Below are positions 17,333-27,427 of a stretch of DNA of 55,281 bases, piece by piece. The position numbers and the translations under genes are program-made. Within the stretch, counting starts at the first letter, position 1. Each line of letters begins with the position of its first letter. The notes beneath the pieces were generated by a model, which was given only the letters and a program-made list of their open reading frames with translations, was not told the origin of the DNA and searched no databases. Where the stretch lies: contig SAAB01000018.1 of the NCBI GenBank assembly GCA_009929615.1, positions 1-55,281 on the forward strand, written 5' to 3'. Source of the stretch: Clostridia bacterium (lineage in GTDB: Bacteria; Bacillota; Clostridia; Lachnospirales; Lachnospiraceae).

Positions 17333-18328
17333 ATGAATAAACGAATAATAACAACAGAATTTATAGAAGAAGATATAAAAACAGAGAATAGTCTTCGCCC
17401 TGTCAGACTGGATGAGTATATTGGCCAGCCGAAGATTAAAGAGGTGCTTGGAATCTATATTCAGGCAGCAAAACAGAGGGATGAAGCCTTGGATCATGTG
17501 CTTTTTTACGGCCCGCCCGGACTTGGAAAGACAACTCTGGCTGGAATTATTGCAAATGAAATGGGTGTACATATGAAAGTGACTTCCGGTCCGGCTATTG
17601 AACGACCGGGAGAAATCGCTGCTATTTTGAATGGACTTTCCCAGGGGGATATATTGTTTATCGATGAAATTCACCGTCTGAACCGACAGGTTGAAGAGGT
17701 GCTCTACCCGGCCATGGAAGATTTCGCCATTGATATTATGATTGGCAAGGGGGCGACAGCCCGGTCGATTCGTTTGGATTTGCCCCAGTTCACCCTGATT
17801 GGTGCGACGACAAGGGCAGGAATGCTTTCGGCACCTTTACGAGACCGTTTTGGCGTTATTCAGCGGTTAGAATTCTATTCAGCTGAGGAACTTGGAGAAA
17901 TTATCCTTCGTTCTGCAGATGTTTTGAATATGGAGATGGATAAATCCGGAGCTATGGAGCTTGCAAGACGTTCCAGAGGAACACCGAGACTTGCAAATCG
18001 TCTGTTAAAACGGGTACGTGATTATGCACAGGTAAAGTACGATGGCCGGGTGACAGAAAAAGTGGCCAGAGAAGTGCTGGATATTTTAGAGGTGGACCGC
18101 TATGGTCTGGATTCTGTGGATAGAAGTATTCTTTGGACGATGATTGAAAAATTTGGTGGTGGTCCGGTTGGACTGGATACACTGGCAGCATCTATAGGGG
18201 AGGATTCAGGAACATTGGAAGATGTCTATGAACCTTATCTGCTTCAAAATGGTTTTCTTCACAGGACACCAAGGGGAAGAGTAGTCACACCGATGGCCTA
18301 TAAACATCTGGGACTGCCTGTGGAATAA
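17333..18328 (+). CDS. ruvB: Holliday junction helicase ATPase RuvB
   Basis: A 331-residue AAA+ motor with Walker [10 protein letters not shown] near residue 62, Walker B FIDEIHR, sensor I GATTRAG and arginine finger region PLRDRFG. The winged-helix C-terminus ends in the usual [10 protein letters not shown]...LGL. It drives branch migration with RuvA, located 12 bases upstream. A spaced AGGCG before the start is only a weak ribosome site, so translational coupling to ruvA is likely. Confidence 0.97.
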   Translation: MNKRIITTEFIEEDIKTENSLRPVRLDEYIGQPKIKEVLGIYIQAAKQRDEALDHVLFYGPPGLGKTTLAGIIANEMGVHMKVTSGPAIERPGEIAAILNGLSQGDILFIDEIHRLNRQVEEVLYPAMEDFAIDIMIGKGATARSIRLDLPQFTLIGATTRAGMLSAPLRDRFGVIQRLEFYSAEELGEIILRSADVLNMEMDKSGAMELARRSRGTPRLANRLLKRVRDYAQVKYDGRVTEKVAREVLDILEVDRYGLDSVDRSILWTMIEKFGGGPVGLDTLAASIGEDSGTLEDVYEPYLLQNGFLHRTPRGRVVTPMAYKHLGLPVE

Positions 18329-18335
18329 ATTAGTC

Positions 18336-18364
18336 TTGTTTTTGTGCATTGGAACGATTATAAT
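18336..18364 (+). promoter_or_regulatory. Promoter of zapA
   Basis: TTGTTT (18336-18341), 17-base spacer, perfect TATAAT (18359-18364). Confidence 0.7.
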
Positions 18365-18396
18365 AAATATAATGATTGTAAACTGGAGGGAAGAGA

Positions 18397-18798
18397 ATGG
18401 CTGCAAAAAAAGATATCCAAGTATTAATCGGCGGCAAAGTTTATACATTGAGCGGCTATGAGAGTGAAGAATATTTGCAGAAAATTGCATTATACATAAA
18501 TAATAAGATGGATGAGATGAACCAGATTCCGAATTACAGGAGATTGGGGATGGACATGCAGAAGACCTTATTAGAATTGAATATGGCAGATGATTATCAT
18601 AAGGCGAAAAAACAGGTAGAAGTACTTGAAGGTGATATTGAGGAGAAAGATAAGACCGAATATGACCTGAAGCATGAATTAATCAGTGCCCAGATTCATC
18701 TGGAAGAATCAGAAAAAGAAATTGAAAGACTTAAAGCTGAGATTAATGATCTGCAGAAACAGATTGTAAAATTAGAAACGAGAGCCTATCAGAAATAA
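18397..18798 (+). CDS. zapA: Cell division protein ZapA
   Basis: A 133-residue protein. The N-terminal ZapA domain (VLIGGKVYTLSGYESEEYLQ) is followed from about residue 70 by a long charged coiled coil. ZapA cross-links FtsZ filaments at the division ring. GGAGGG lies before the ATG. It has its own promoter and a terminator behind it, just ahead of genes for cell-wall synthesis. Confidence 0.88.
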   Translation: MAAKKDIQVLIGGKVYTLSGYESEEYLQKIALYINNKMDEMNQIPNYRRLGMDMQKTLLELNMADDYHKAKKQVEVLEGDIEEKDKTEYDLKHELISAQIHLEESEKEIERLKAEINDLQKQIVKLETRAYQK

Positions 18799-18808
18799 GA
18801 ACAATGTC

Positions 18809-18838
18809 AGACGGGAAATTCATAATTTCCCGTCTTTC
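18809..18838 (+). terminator. Terminator of zapA
   Basis: A 12-bp stem, AGACGGGAAATT (18809-18820) with AATTTCCCGTCT (18824-18835), followed by a short T-rich stretch; the T-run is weak. Confidence 0.7.
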
Positions 18839-18877
18839 ATGTTATAAGCGAGAACGGTTTATAGAAATGGTGGAAGT

Positions 18878-21280
18878 ATGACGATATTAAGAGATGGTAA
18901 AAAGGATATAGAAATTTTAGCACCGGCAGGCTCTGTACTTGGAATGACGGCGGCATTTAATGGTGGTGCAGATGCGGTCTATATGGGAGGCAGTCGTTTT
19001 GGTGCCAGAGCCTATGCGGATAATCCGAATGAGGATGAATTAAAACAGGCGATTGATTATGCGCATCTTCATCATAAAAAGCTTTATCTGACTTTAAATA
19101 CGCTTTTAAAGGACCGGGAATTAGAGGATGAAGTTTATCGTTTTCTTAATCCATATTATAAAGAAGGACTGGACGGAGTCCTTGTTCAGGATATGGGTCT
19201 TTTCGCTATGCTCAAAGAAAGTTTTCCTGGATTACCGCTTCATGCCAGCACCCAGATGACGATTACGGGAACGGATATGAGTCAATGGCTGGAAAAACAA
19301 GGGATGGAACGTATTGTTTTGTCAAGGGAACTGTCTATCGATGAGATTCGCAGAATTCGACAGAGTACAAAGATGGAACTGGAAGTTTTTGTTCAGGGTG
19401 CCTTGTGCTATTGCTATTCCGGTCAGTGTCTTATGAGCAGTATGATTGGTGGGCGAAGTGGAAACCGTGGGCGATGCGCCCAGCCCTGCAGGCTGCCTTA
19501 TCAGGCGGATGGAGATAAAAGACCATCCTATCTCTTAAGTCCGAAGGACATATGTACCCTTGAAGATATTCCGGATTTAGTTGATGCCGGGGTGAATTCT
19601 CTGAAGATTGAAGGAAGAATGAAGAAGCCGGAATATGCAGCACTGGCAGCATGGCTTTATCGTCATTATGTGGATATGTATCTGGAACAGGGTCGTGATA
19701 AGTACAGAGTGGAACGTAAAGATGTGGAAAAACTTATGGATTTATATAACCGTGGAGGTTTTTCAGGTGGTTATTTCCGGCAGCATAATTCAGAATCTAT
19801 GATTTTTAGAGAGCGGCCAAACCACATGGGACTTATGTGCGGAGAGGTGACAGAAAAAGGAAGTATCCGGGCAGTAACAGCTCTCCGGGTGGGAGATGTT
19901 GTGGAAGTCAGGCCGGGAAATGGCAAGGAACCAGTCCAGTGGACGTTGGAGCAGAATGTTCGCGAAGGTGAAATCTTCTGGCCGGACCGGTCCAAAAAAG
20001 ATAAAAAAGGTCCTAAATTTACGGCAGGAACAAAGTCATACAGAATGCGGAATCAGGCATTAATCGACCAGATTCACGAGACCTATGTAAGACCGGAACT
20101 GAAAGAAAAGATTTATGGCACATTAAGAATTGTGAAAGGTTTTCCTGCTATTCTGACAGTGACTTTGGGTGAAATAAGCCATACTGTCGAGGGTGAAATA
20201 GTCGAAGGTGCAAAAAACCGGCCAATGGCAGAGGAACAGCTTAAAAAACCGATTTTGAAGACCGGAAGTACGCCTTTTGTTTTTGAAAAACTGGATGTTA
20301 TAACAGATGGAGAGAGTTTTATACCGAATCAGCAGTTGAATGAGCTGCGTCGGCAGGGAATGGAGCTTTTGGAGAACAGCTTTTTAGAACAGTTTCACCG
20401 TGTAGACGGCATACTGCCGGAAAAGGTGATTTCCGAAAAGAATATATCTGCCAGGGGGGCAGTATGCCCGAAGCTAAATATCAGTCTGAGTGGCAGGGAT
20501 ACACTGAAAAAAGGACGTATGATTAGAAATTATGATGAAGTTTCCCGGGTTTATATGGAACTTCATGAAGCGGCCGGTGAGAATTTTGAAACGGCCAGAA
20601 TATTTAAAGAAGCAGGGAAGGAAATCTATTTTGCCCTGCCCGGAATTTTGCGTGAAAAGGATAAAAAACTTCTTGAAAGATACATTGAGGAAGCCGGACC
20701 ATGGACAGATGGTTATCTGGTGCGGCAGATGGAGGGCCTTTTGTATATCCAGAAGGTACATCCGGAGGCATCCCTTGTTCTGGATGGAAGTATCTATGCC
20801 ATGAATCGTCGAACGAAGGCCTTTTTAAAGAATATAGGAAAAACTATTCTGACAGCGCCTGTAGAGCTGAATTATTCGGAACTTCTGGATTTGGGATGTA
20901 AAGATATGGAACTGTCTGTCTATGGACATCAACAGCTTATGATTTCATCCCAGTGTGTAAAAAAGACTCGGGAAGGTTGTAGAAAACAACCGGAAATGAT
21001 ACAATTAACAGACCGGCAGCACAAACATTTTTATGTTTATAATGAATGTGAATTCTGTTATAACAGGATATATAACGGACTGCCTACAATGCTTCTGGAT
21101 AAAAAGAAAGAGATTCTGAATCTTGCACCAGCTGCCCTTCGTTTGAATTTTACGATGGAAGGATTAGAGCAGATGGAGGCAATGATAGAGAATTATAGAG
21201 AAGTTTATATTCAGGACGGTCAGGAACGCAATATTCTGAAGGACTTTACCCGGGGACATTTTACCCGTGGAATAGAGTAA
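18878..21280 (+). CDS. U32 family protein with DUF3656 domain (RlhA-like)
   Basis: An 800-residue protein. Residues 1-330 are the U32 domain (LAPAGS, GADAVYMGG, ASTQMTITG, SLKIEGRMKKPEY), with a cysteine cluster CYCYSGQC...CAQPC at about residues 175-205 and another, CEFCYNR, near the C-terminus. The middle holds a DUF3656-like region. U32 proteins are labelled peptidases, but better-studied members hydroxylate RNA; RlhA, which has this domain layout, hydroxylates a 23S rRNA cytidine. An RlhA-like RNA modification role is my preferred reading, not proven. The cysteines suggest an iron or Fe-S site. Confidence 0.85.
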   Translation: MTILRDGKKDIEILAPAGSVLGMTAAFNGGADAVYMGGSRFGARAYADNPNEDELKQAIDYAHLHHKKLYLTLNTLLKDRELEDEVYRFLNPYYKEGLDGVLVQDMGLFAMLKESFPGLPLHASTQMTITGTDMSQWLEKQGMERIVLSRELSIDEIRRIRQSTKMELEVFVQGALCYCYSGQCLMSSMIGGRSGNRGRCAQPCRLPYQADGDKRPSYLLSPKDICTLEDIPDLVDAGVNSLKIEGRMKKPEYAALAAWLYRHYVDMYLEQGRDKYRVERKDVEKLMDLYNRGGFSGGYFRQHNSESMIFRERPNHMGLMCGEVTEKGSIRAVTALRVGDVVEVRPGNGKEPVQWTLEQNVREGEIFWPDRSKKDKKGPKFTAGTKSYRMRNQALIDQIHETYVRPELKEKIYGTLRIVKGFPAILTVTLGEISHTVEGEIVEGAKNRPMAEEQLKKPILKTGSTPFVFEKLDVITDGESFIPNQQLNELRRQGMELLENSFLEQFHRVDGILPEKVISEKNISARGAVCPKLNISLSGRDTLKKGRMIRNYDEVSRVYMELHEAAGENFETARIFKEAGKEIYFALPGILREKDKKLLERYIEEAGPWTDGYLVRQMEGLLYIQKVHPEASLVLDGSIYAMNRRTKAFLKNIGKTILTAPVELNYSELLDLGCKDMELSVYGHQQLMISSQCVKKTREGCRKQPEMIQLTDRQHKHFYVYNECEFCYNRIYNGLPTMLLDKKKEILNLAPAALRLNFTMEGLEQMEAMIENYREVYIQDGQERNILKDFTRGHFTRGIE

Positions 21281-21297
21281 GGAGACGTGGGATACTT

Positions 21298-22641
21298 ATG
21301 GTGAATGTCATTATTCATATATCAAAATATATATTGGTTATTCTGGCGGCATCTTATGCTATGAAATGTTTTACTGTATTCAGCGACCGGCATGAGTATG
21401 ACCGGGGCTATGTATATACGATTCAGAATGTACTGATGTTTTTGATACATTTTATCTGCTATTTAATCATATATTTGATGACCAGAGATGTGAAGATGCT
21501 GATTTTTTACGGTGCCCAGTTTGTTATGTTTCTTGTAACGCTGATTATTTATGGAACTGTCTATAAGAATGCGTCACGGCTGATTGTCAATAATATGTGT
21601 TATCTGCTTATGATAGGTTTTGTCATATTGACACGTCTGGACTTTGATATGGCTGTCAGACAGTTTGCGATAGCTGTTGTTGCAGTCGGTGTCAGCCTTA
21701 TTATTCCGGCATTTATGCTGAGAATGCGTATGGTAGATAAGTGGGGAATTTTCTTTGGAGTCTTTGGATTCCTGTCAATTGCCTCTGTATTTGTTTTAGG
21801 AAAAAGCATGTATGGTGCTACAAACTGGATATCTATTGCTGGTATCAGTCTACAGCCTTCCGAACTTGCCAAAATCATTTTTGTATTCTTTGTAGCAGCG
21901 ATGCTGGCCAGGGATACAAGTTTTAAACGGATTGTTATTACGACAGCTGCAGCGGCTGCCTATGTGCTGATACTTGTCGCTGAAAATGACCTTGGAGCTG
22001 CATTGATTTTCTTTGTGACTTATCTGGTAATGCTTTATGTGGCAACACGCCAGTTCAGGTACATGGCTTTGGGACTGGCAGCGGGAAGCGGTGCAGCGGT
22101 TGTTGCTTATCGCCTGTTTGATCATGTTCAGACCCGTGTGACAGCATGGGCAGACCCATGGGGACACTATAACGATGCAGGATATCAGATTGCCCAGTCG
22201 CTTTTTGCCATTGGTACCGGCGGATGGTTTGGAATGGGTCTGTTTAAAGGAAAACCGGATACAATTCCGGTTGTTGTCAGTGACTTCGTTTTCTCGGCAA
22301 TTTCCGAGGAACTAGGAGCCCTTTTTGCCATATGTTTGATACTTATTTATTTTAGCTGTTTTTTAATGTTTATCAATATTTCTTTGCAGCTAGTCAAACC
22401 ATTTTATAAACTGGTGGCTATGGGCTTAAGTGCAGCCTATGGTATTCAATTGTTTTTGTGTATCGGCGGTGTGACAAAACTTATTCCACATACCGGTGTA
22501 ACCATGCCGTTAATTAGTTACGGCGGCAGTAGCGTATTATCGACAATTATAATCTTTGCAGTCATTCAGGGCTTGTACCTGCTGCGACAAAGAGAGGTGT
22601 ATATCCTTGAAAAGAGACGGGAAGAACGAGGGGACGAATAA
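21298..22641 (+). CDS. FtsW/RodA/SpoVE-family peptidoglycan polymerase
   Basis: A 447-residue SEDS protein with about ten or more membrane helices. Typical motifs are visible: GATNWISIAGISLQPSEL, the DLGAALIFF segment and HTGVTMPLISYGGSS near the C-terminus. SEDS proteins polymerise lipid II into glycan strands and work with a class B PBP. Here that partner (22607-24382) starts inside its 3' end, so the pair is translationally coupled. It cannot be assigned securely to elongation (RodA), division (FtsW) or sporulation (SpoVE). Confidence 0.92.
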   Translation: MVNVIIHISKYILVILAASYAMKCFTVFSDRHEYDRGYVYTIQNVLMFLIHFICYLIIYLMTRDVKMLIFYGAQFVMFLVTLIIYGTVYKNASRLIVNNMCYLLMIGFVILTRLDFDMAVRQFAIAVVAVGVSLIIPAFMLRMRMVDKWGIFFGVFGFLSIASVFVLGKSMYGATNWISIAGISLQPSELAKIIFVFFVAAMLARDTSFKRIVITTAAAAAYVLILVAENDLGAALIFFVTYLVMLYVATRQFRYMALGLAAGSGAAVVAYRLFDHVQTRVTAWADPWGHYNDAGYQIAQSLFAIGTGGWFGMGLFKGKPDTIPVVVSDFVFSAISEELGALFAICLILIYFSCFLMFINISLQLVKPFYKLVAMGLSAAYGIQLFLCIGGVTKLIPHTGVTMPLISYGGSSVLSTIIIFAVIQGLYLLRQREVYILEKRREERGDE

Positions 22642-24382
22642 AAGCGTCCGTAAAATAAATATAGATGATTTGCCGAAAAAGAATGCAAGGGGAACTTCGG
22701 GAAAAGGAAAAGATGCACCATCAGGGGATACGAAAATCTTTCAGGATTTGCCTTTGAATGATGGTGAAGACTTTGAATTTCAGCCGGATTTTGATTCCAT
22801 GGATTTCTTTGAAGAGGATTTGGGAACAGACGCGGTGGAGGTTCCTGATGTCCGGCGTGTCCGCCGAAGGGCAGCAGAAGATATAGAAGAAACACAACCG
22901 GAAGAAAAACGTAAAATTAAAAAATTGCGTCTTTCTGAGGAAGAACTTCAGGAACGTAAAGAGGTCCGTAAAAAACGGCGAAGCCAGAATCGGGAGATTC
23001 TAACAGTAACCTATGTTTTTGCCGCCATGTTTGTATTGATGATCGGGTATTTTGTTTATTTTAATGCCTTTACCAGTAAGCATGTTATTAACAGCGCCTA
23101 TAATGTCCGGGTAAATTCCTTTGCGGATACCATTATCCGTGGAGATATTTTATCAAGTGACGGAACTGTTCTGGCAGAGACATTGACCGATGAGAATGGT
23201 AATGAATCCAGATATTATCCTTTAGGAAGTATATTTTCACATGCAATAGGTACATCAGAGATTAATCAGTCCGGCGTGGAGCTTTCTCAAAACTTTTATA
23301 TGCTGCAATCCAATTCAAATCCTATTATAAATGCATTGCAGGATATTCGTGGAGAGAAGAATCAAGGGGATCAGGTCATTACAACTTTGAATGCAGCTCT
23401 TCAGCAGGTGGCATACAGTGCACTGGGTAATAACGACGGTGCGGTGATTGCCCTTGAACCGGCGACGGGAAAGGTACTGGCTATGGTTTCAAAGCCGGAT
23501 TATGACCCGAATACATTGACAACAGATTATGAAAATATCGTAGCGGATGAAGATAATGAGGCGTTATTAAATAAGACCACCTTGGGATTATTTGTTCCGG
23601 GTTCTATCTTTAAAACATTAACATCTCTGGCTTTTATCCGTTCAGGGGAAGATTATAACGCTTACAGCTATATTTGTGAGGGGCAGATTAATCTTGGTGG
23701 ACAGGAATATATTACCTGCTTTAACCAAACGATACATGGTTCAGAGAATTTCATAGATTCCTTTGCTAATTCGTGTAATGCGTCCTTTGGAAATATTGGT
23801 CTGGAGCTTCCGTCAAATCAGTTGAAAGATGCCTGTGAAAGTTTGTTCTTTAATGCAGACCTTCCAACAGATATTCCAACGACAAAGAGTATATTCAGCC
23901 TGGCATCTGATGCCAGTGACTGGGAGATAGCAGCTACATCTATTGGGCAGGGACATACTCAGGTTACACCGCTACACATGGCAATGATAGCTGCAGCGAT
24001 TGCGAATGGTGGAAATTTGATGGAGCCATATATGGTGGATTCTATTGAAACAGCAGGCGGCGGACGGCGGGTTGAAAAATATCTTCCTGAATCCTATGGA
24101 CAGGTGCTTTCAACCCAGGAAGCGGAACTTCTTGGACAGTTGATGGAAGCCGTTGTGGATTATGGAACAGCAACACCTCTAGCCGGTTATGGCTATTCCG
24201 TTGCGGGTAAAACGGGAACTGCGGAAGTTGAAGGACGTGGCGATAACTCATGGTTTATTGGATATGCACCAGTGGAACAGCCACAGATTGCTATATGTGT
24301 TCTTGTCGAAAATGATGAGGGCTATTATGAGAGTGCACTGCCTGTAGCCAATGCCATATTGCAGGAGTATCTGGGGCAGTAG
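22607..24382 (+). CDS. Class B penicillin-binding protein (PbpA/FtsI-like transpeptidase)
   Basis: About 591 residues from a TTG start at 22607 that follows AGAGAGG and overlaps the SEDS gene by 35 bases; the open frame extends upstream, but without sense. Order: a long acidic and basic cytoplasmic N-terminus (about 140 residues), one membrane anchor (YVFAAMFVLMIGYFVYF), a pedestal region, then the transpeptidase with SIFK, SCN and KTGTAEVEG motifs. It cross-links peptidoglycan outside the membrane, with the coupled SEDS polymerase. The domain resembles actinobacterial PbpA and clostridial PBPs of this context. The unusually long cytoplasmic tail may bind partners. Confidence 0.9.
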   Translation: MKRDGKNEGTNKSVRKINIDDLPKKNARGTSGKGKDAPSGDTKIFQDLPLNDGEDFEFQPDFDSMDFFEEDLGTDAVEVPDVRRVRRRAAEDIEETQPEEKRKIKKLRLSEEELQERKEVRKKRRSQNREILTVTYVFAAMFVLMIGYFVYFNAFTSKHVINSAYNVRVNSFADTIIRGDILSSDGTVLAETLTDENGNESRYYPLGSIFSHAIGTSEINQSGVELSQNFYMLQSNSNPIINALQDIRGEKNQGDQVITTLNAALQQVAYSALGNNDGAVIALEPATGKVLAMVSKPDYDPNTLTTDYENIVADEDNEALLNKTTLGLFVPGSIFKTLTSLAFIRSGEDYNAYSYICEGQINLGGQEYITCFNQTIHGSENFIDSFANSCNASFGNIGLELPSNQLKDACESLFFNADLPTDIPTTKSIFSLASDASDWEIAATSIGQGHTQVTPLHMAMIAAAIANGGNLMEPYMVDSIETAGGGRRVEKYLPESYGQVLSTQEAELLGQLMEAVVDYGTATPLAGYGYSVAGKTGTAEVEGRGDNSWFIGYAPVEQPQIAICVLVENDEGYYESALPVANAILQEYLGQ

Positions 24383-24392
24383 GATGTAAAAT

Positions 24393-24431
24393 ATGGTTGT
24401 ATTTGTTGTTAAATGGTTGTATACTTATAGT
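24393..24431 (+). promoter_or_regulatory. Promoter of the Nudix gene with flanking direct repeat
   Basis: TTGTTG (24403-24408), 17-base spacer, TATAGT (24426-24431). The 10-mer ATGGTTGTAT occurs at 24393-24402 and 24413-24422, exactly 20 bp apart, on either side of the -35 box. Confidence 0.65.
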
Positions 24432-24469
24432 AATTATTGAGACACACACCATATGATGGAGGTACAACC

Positions 24470-24922
24470 ATGAAAGAAGCAACGAGCTGTGGCGGTGTGG
24501 TTATATTCAGAGGCAAGATTCTTCTACTATATAAAAATTACAGGAATAAGTATGAAGGATGGGTTTTGCCAAAAGGAACTGTTGAGGAAGGTGAAGAGTA
24601 CAAAGAAACAGCTATCAGAGAAGTACGTGAGGAAACTGGCGTCAGTGCTTCGATTATAAAATATGTAGGAAAAAGTCAATACACTTTTAACACTGCACAG
24701 GATTTAATCGTGAAAGACGTACACTGGTATCTGATGATGTCCGACAGTTATCACAGCAGACCACAACGTGAAGAATATTTTGTGGACTCAGGGTATTATA
24801 AGTATCACGAGGCATACCATTTGCTGAAATTTACGAATGAAAAACAGATACTCGAAAAAGCATATAGTGAATATATTGAGTTGAAACGTAGTAATTTGTG
24901 GGGAAGCAAAAAATATTTCTAA
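24470..24922 (+). CDS. Nudix hydrolase
   Basis: A 150-residue protein with a complete Nudix box between residues 35 and 60 (pattern Gx5Ex7REVREETG, visible as GTVEEGEEY...REVREETGV). These enzymes cleave a nucleoside diphosphate linked to another group; the substrate here is unknown. The sequence resembles the MutT/Ap4A-hydrolase-like group with the start KEATSCGGVV. The ATG at 24470 has GGAGG eight bases upstream; the longer frame from 24437 lacks one. It is followed by a terminator. Confidence 0.88.
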   Translation: MKEATSCGGVVIFRGKILLLYKNYRNKYEGWVLPKGTVEEGEEYKETAIREVREETGVSASIIKYVGKSQYTFNTAQDLIVKDVHWYLMMSDSYHSRPQREEYFVDSGYYKYHEAYHLLKFTNEKQILEKAYSEYIELKRSNLWGSKKYF

Positions 24923-24930
24923 AACTTATA

Positions 24931-24968
24931 AATCAGGGTTCCGTTAATGGGAAAGCCCTGATTTTTTG
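24931..24968 (+). terminator. Terminator of the Nudix gene
   Basis: AATCAGGG (24931-24938) pairs with CCCTGATT (24956-24963), then a T-run. Confidence 0.85.
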
Positions 24969-25020
24969 TTGTATAAAAGGGTACACTACAAATAACACTG
25001 CATATGAAAGAAGGTACATT

Positions 25021-26553
25021 ATGCTGGAAAAAATCGATTTATCTAGAAAAATGTCAAAAAAAGAATGCAAAGAACTTATGGACCGTTTTGAACCACAGTT
25101 GTCGATGCTTCAAAGGGAACTTAAAGCACGAAAAATTCCGGTGACGATTGTTTTTGAAGGTTTTGGGGCAGCTGGAAAAGGCACATTAATCAACGAACTT
25201 ATTTTGCCAATGGACCCGAGAGGATTTAAAGTATATACCATACAGAAACCTACAAAAGAAGAAGAGATGCATCCATATTTATGGCGTTTCTGGCAGAAAC
25301 TCCCGGAAGCAGGAAGAATTAATATATTTGACCGAAGCTGGTATACGAAGATTGTTGAAACCAGAGCAGAAAAGAAAAAAGACAGCGATAAGATAGAGAA
25401 TGCGTATAATGATATTTTGGATTTTGAAGAAGAACTTGCCCAGGATGGTATGTTGATTTTGAAATTCTTCCTTCATATTTCTGCGAAAGAACAGAAAAAG
25501 CGGTTTAAGGCATTGGAAGATAATAAAGAGACCCAGTGGAGAGTAACGGAAGAAGACTGGAAGCATAATAAGAATTATGACGAATGGCTGCAGGCTTATG
25601 AAGAGATGATTCAGAAGACGGATACTGCCTATGGAAGCTGGACCATTGTGGAAGCAACAGATAGAGAATATGCAAAAGTAAAAATCATTTCTAAGGTTAT
25701 CGAGATTTTCGCAGACCGTCTTGCAGATGAAGAGGCCAAAGAAAAAGCAAAGAAACAGCCAGTGAAGAAAAAAGCAGCGGAAGTAAAACCGGAAGAGGCT
25801 GCGACGGAAGAAGCCGTGTCTCCGGCTTTTACAGCATCGGTTCTGGATGCAGTGGATTTATCAAAGGCCTTGACAAAAACAGTTTATAAGAAAAAGTTAA
25901 ATGACTTGCAAAAGAGAATGTCACTACTGCACAGTGAACTCTATAAGAAGAGAATTCCTGTTGTTATAGGATTTGAAGGCTGGGATGCCGGTGGAAAGGG
26001 TGGAGCAATCCACCGTTTAACGGAAGCTATGGATCCAAGAGGCTATGAAGTATTTCCAACGGCAGCACCAAACGATTTCGAAAGGGCCCATCATTATCTG
26101 TGGCGTTTTTGGAATCATATGCCAAAAGCCGGACATGTGGCTATTTTTGACAGGACTTGGTATGGCCGGGTTATGGTTGAACGTATTGAAGGCTTCTGCA
26201 GTGAGGAAGACTGGAAACGGGCATATAGTGAAATCAACCGGATGGAAGAAGGTCTTGCCGATGCCGATGCCATTGTTTTGAAATTCTGGATGCATATTGA
26301 TAAGGATGAGCAGAAGAAACGTTTTGAAGAACGTATGGAAGACTCGTTTAAACAGTGGAAGATTACAGATGAGGATTGGCGTAATCGTGAAAAATGGGAT
26401 GATTATGTAGAAGCGGTGGATGAGATGATTCTTAGAACTTCTACAACCTATGCTCCTTGGATTATTGTTGAAGGTAATGACAAGTATTATGCCCGAATTA
26501 AAGTTTTGGAAACGGTAGTTAATGCTATTGAAGAACGGTTAAAGAAAAAATAA
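25021..26553 (+). CDS. Two-domain PPK2 kinase (polyphosphate:AMP phosphotransferase type)
   Basis: A 510-residue protein made of two tandem PPK2 domains joined by an Ala/Lys/Glu-rich linker (about residues 240-280). Domain 1 has a P-loop GFGAAGKGT and the lid FDRSWYTKI; domain 2 has GWDAGGKGG and FDRTWYGRVMVER. Class II PPK2 enzymes of this layout make ADP from AMP and polyphosphate, and usually only the C-terminal domain is active. The domain 1 P-loop differs from domain 2, consistent with that. The start is the ATG at 25021 after GAAAGAAGG. It is flanked by terminators on both sides, so it is a single-gene unit. Confidence 0.92.
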   Translation: MLEKIDLSRKMSKKECKELMDRFEPQLSMLQRELKARKIPVTIVFEGFGAAGKGTLINELILPMDPRGFKVYTIQKPTKEEEMHPYLWRFWQKLPEAGRINIFDRSWYTKIVETRAEKKKDSDKIENAYNDILDFEEELAQDGMLILKFFLHISAKEQKKRFKALEDNKETQWRVTEEDWKHNKNYDEWLQAYEEMIQKTDTAYGSWTIVEATDREYAKVKIISKVIEIFADRLADEEAKEKAKKQPVKKKAAEVKPEEAATEEAVSPAFTASVLDAVDLSKALTKTVYKKKLNDLQKRMSLLHSELYKKRIPVVIGFEGWDAGGKGGAIHRLTEAMDPRGYEVFPTAAPNDFERAHHYLWRFWNHMPKAGHVAIFDRTWYGRVMVERIEGFCSEEDWKRAYSEINRMEEGLADADAIVLKFWMHIDKDEQKKRFEERMEDSFKQWKITDEDWRNREKWDDYVEAVDEMILRTSTTYAPWIIVEGNDKYYARIKVLETVVNAIEERLKKK

Positions 26554-26564
26554 TATATAAAAGG

Positions 26565-26603
26565 AAAGCCCGGCGGCATAAGATTTACCGTCGGGCTTTT
26601 CTT
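26565..26603. terminator. Terminator between PPK2 gene and the convergent ABC operon
   Basis: A 12-bp stem with one wobble pair (26565-26576 with 26588-26599), then T-run. It may serve both directions. Confidence 0.9.
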
Positions 26604-26611
26604 GTTGAATT

Positions 26612-27427
26612 TTATTGTAAGTTTAATTTCCTCGACATAATGAAGTGGGTTACTGCAAAATAGATAATTGTACCACCACCCATTAAAATAATATCAAAGC
26701 CTAAGAGCCCCTTCACAAACTGGATAATACCGGAGGTCATTTGCAGCACGTTGTTCGGGTCCGCATTGACCATGGCATGGGTCCACGGTGCTACTGCAAT
26801 GGTAATCAATCCAACCGTCTGCATGGCTATATAAAGAATGACATAGACGATGACAGAAGCCATGATCTTGTGAGACGGGAATAAACTTCCCACACTTAAA
26901 GACATATAAAACATCCCTATAATATATAGTAAGGAAATAATGATAATTCCAAAGATGCAGAGAATTAATACCGGAACGGAAATTCCTAATGCTGCAGATG
27001 CCATGCGCATAGCAGGCATTAAATCAGCACCCAAATCCAATATACCCGATGGCCGGGCTAAAATTAAAATGGATAGCGTTAAAATTACTATATCAAGTAC
27101 AATGGCGGCAAAATATACAATCGTGTTGGACAAAAGATGCTGCCATGTTTTTACCGGAAGGGTATGGGTCAGATAACCTTCATCTGTATACATGCTTTTA
27201 TAAAATCTGGAAACCATGACATACTGTGTGCTGAAGAAAGCAAACATTAAAGTCAGGATATACATAATACCAATCATACCGGTCAGAACAGAGGCTGCAA
27301 AATTTTCTGCATCAACAAAAAAAGTGAAGACACTTCCGATGACAGCCAGCAGTAATACGGCGGCATGGACAAGTAAAAGAATACGATATACGGATTTTGT
27401 CTGATGTTTTATTAATTTGCCTAACAT
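26612..27427 (-). CDS. ABC transporter membrane subunit
   Basis: A 271-residue protein with six predicted membrane helices and no substrate-specific motif. It is the last gene of a minus-strand operon GntR-ATPase-permease. Its start overlaps the ATPase stop by 7 bases, and the GGGAGG site lies within the ATPase gene. YtrA-type operons often encode exporters responding to cell-wall-active antibiotics; that is a contextual guess here. Confidence 0.85.
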   Translation of the reverse strand: MLGKLIKHQTKSVYRILLLVHAAVLLLAVIGSVFTFFVDAENFAASVLTGMIGIMYILTLMFAFFSTQYVMVSRFYKSMYTDEGYLTHTLPVKTWQHLLSNTIVYFAAIVLDIVILTLSILILARPSGILDLGADLMPAMRMASAALGISVPVLILCIFGIIIISLLYIIGMFYMSLSVGSLFPSHKIMASVIVYVILYIAMQTVGLITIAVAPWTHAMVNADPNNVLQMTSGIIQFVKGLLGFDIILMGGGTIIYFAVTHFIMSRKLNLQ

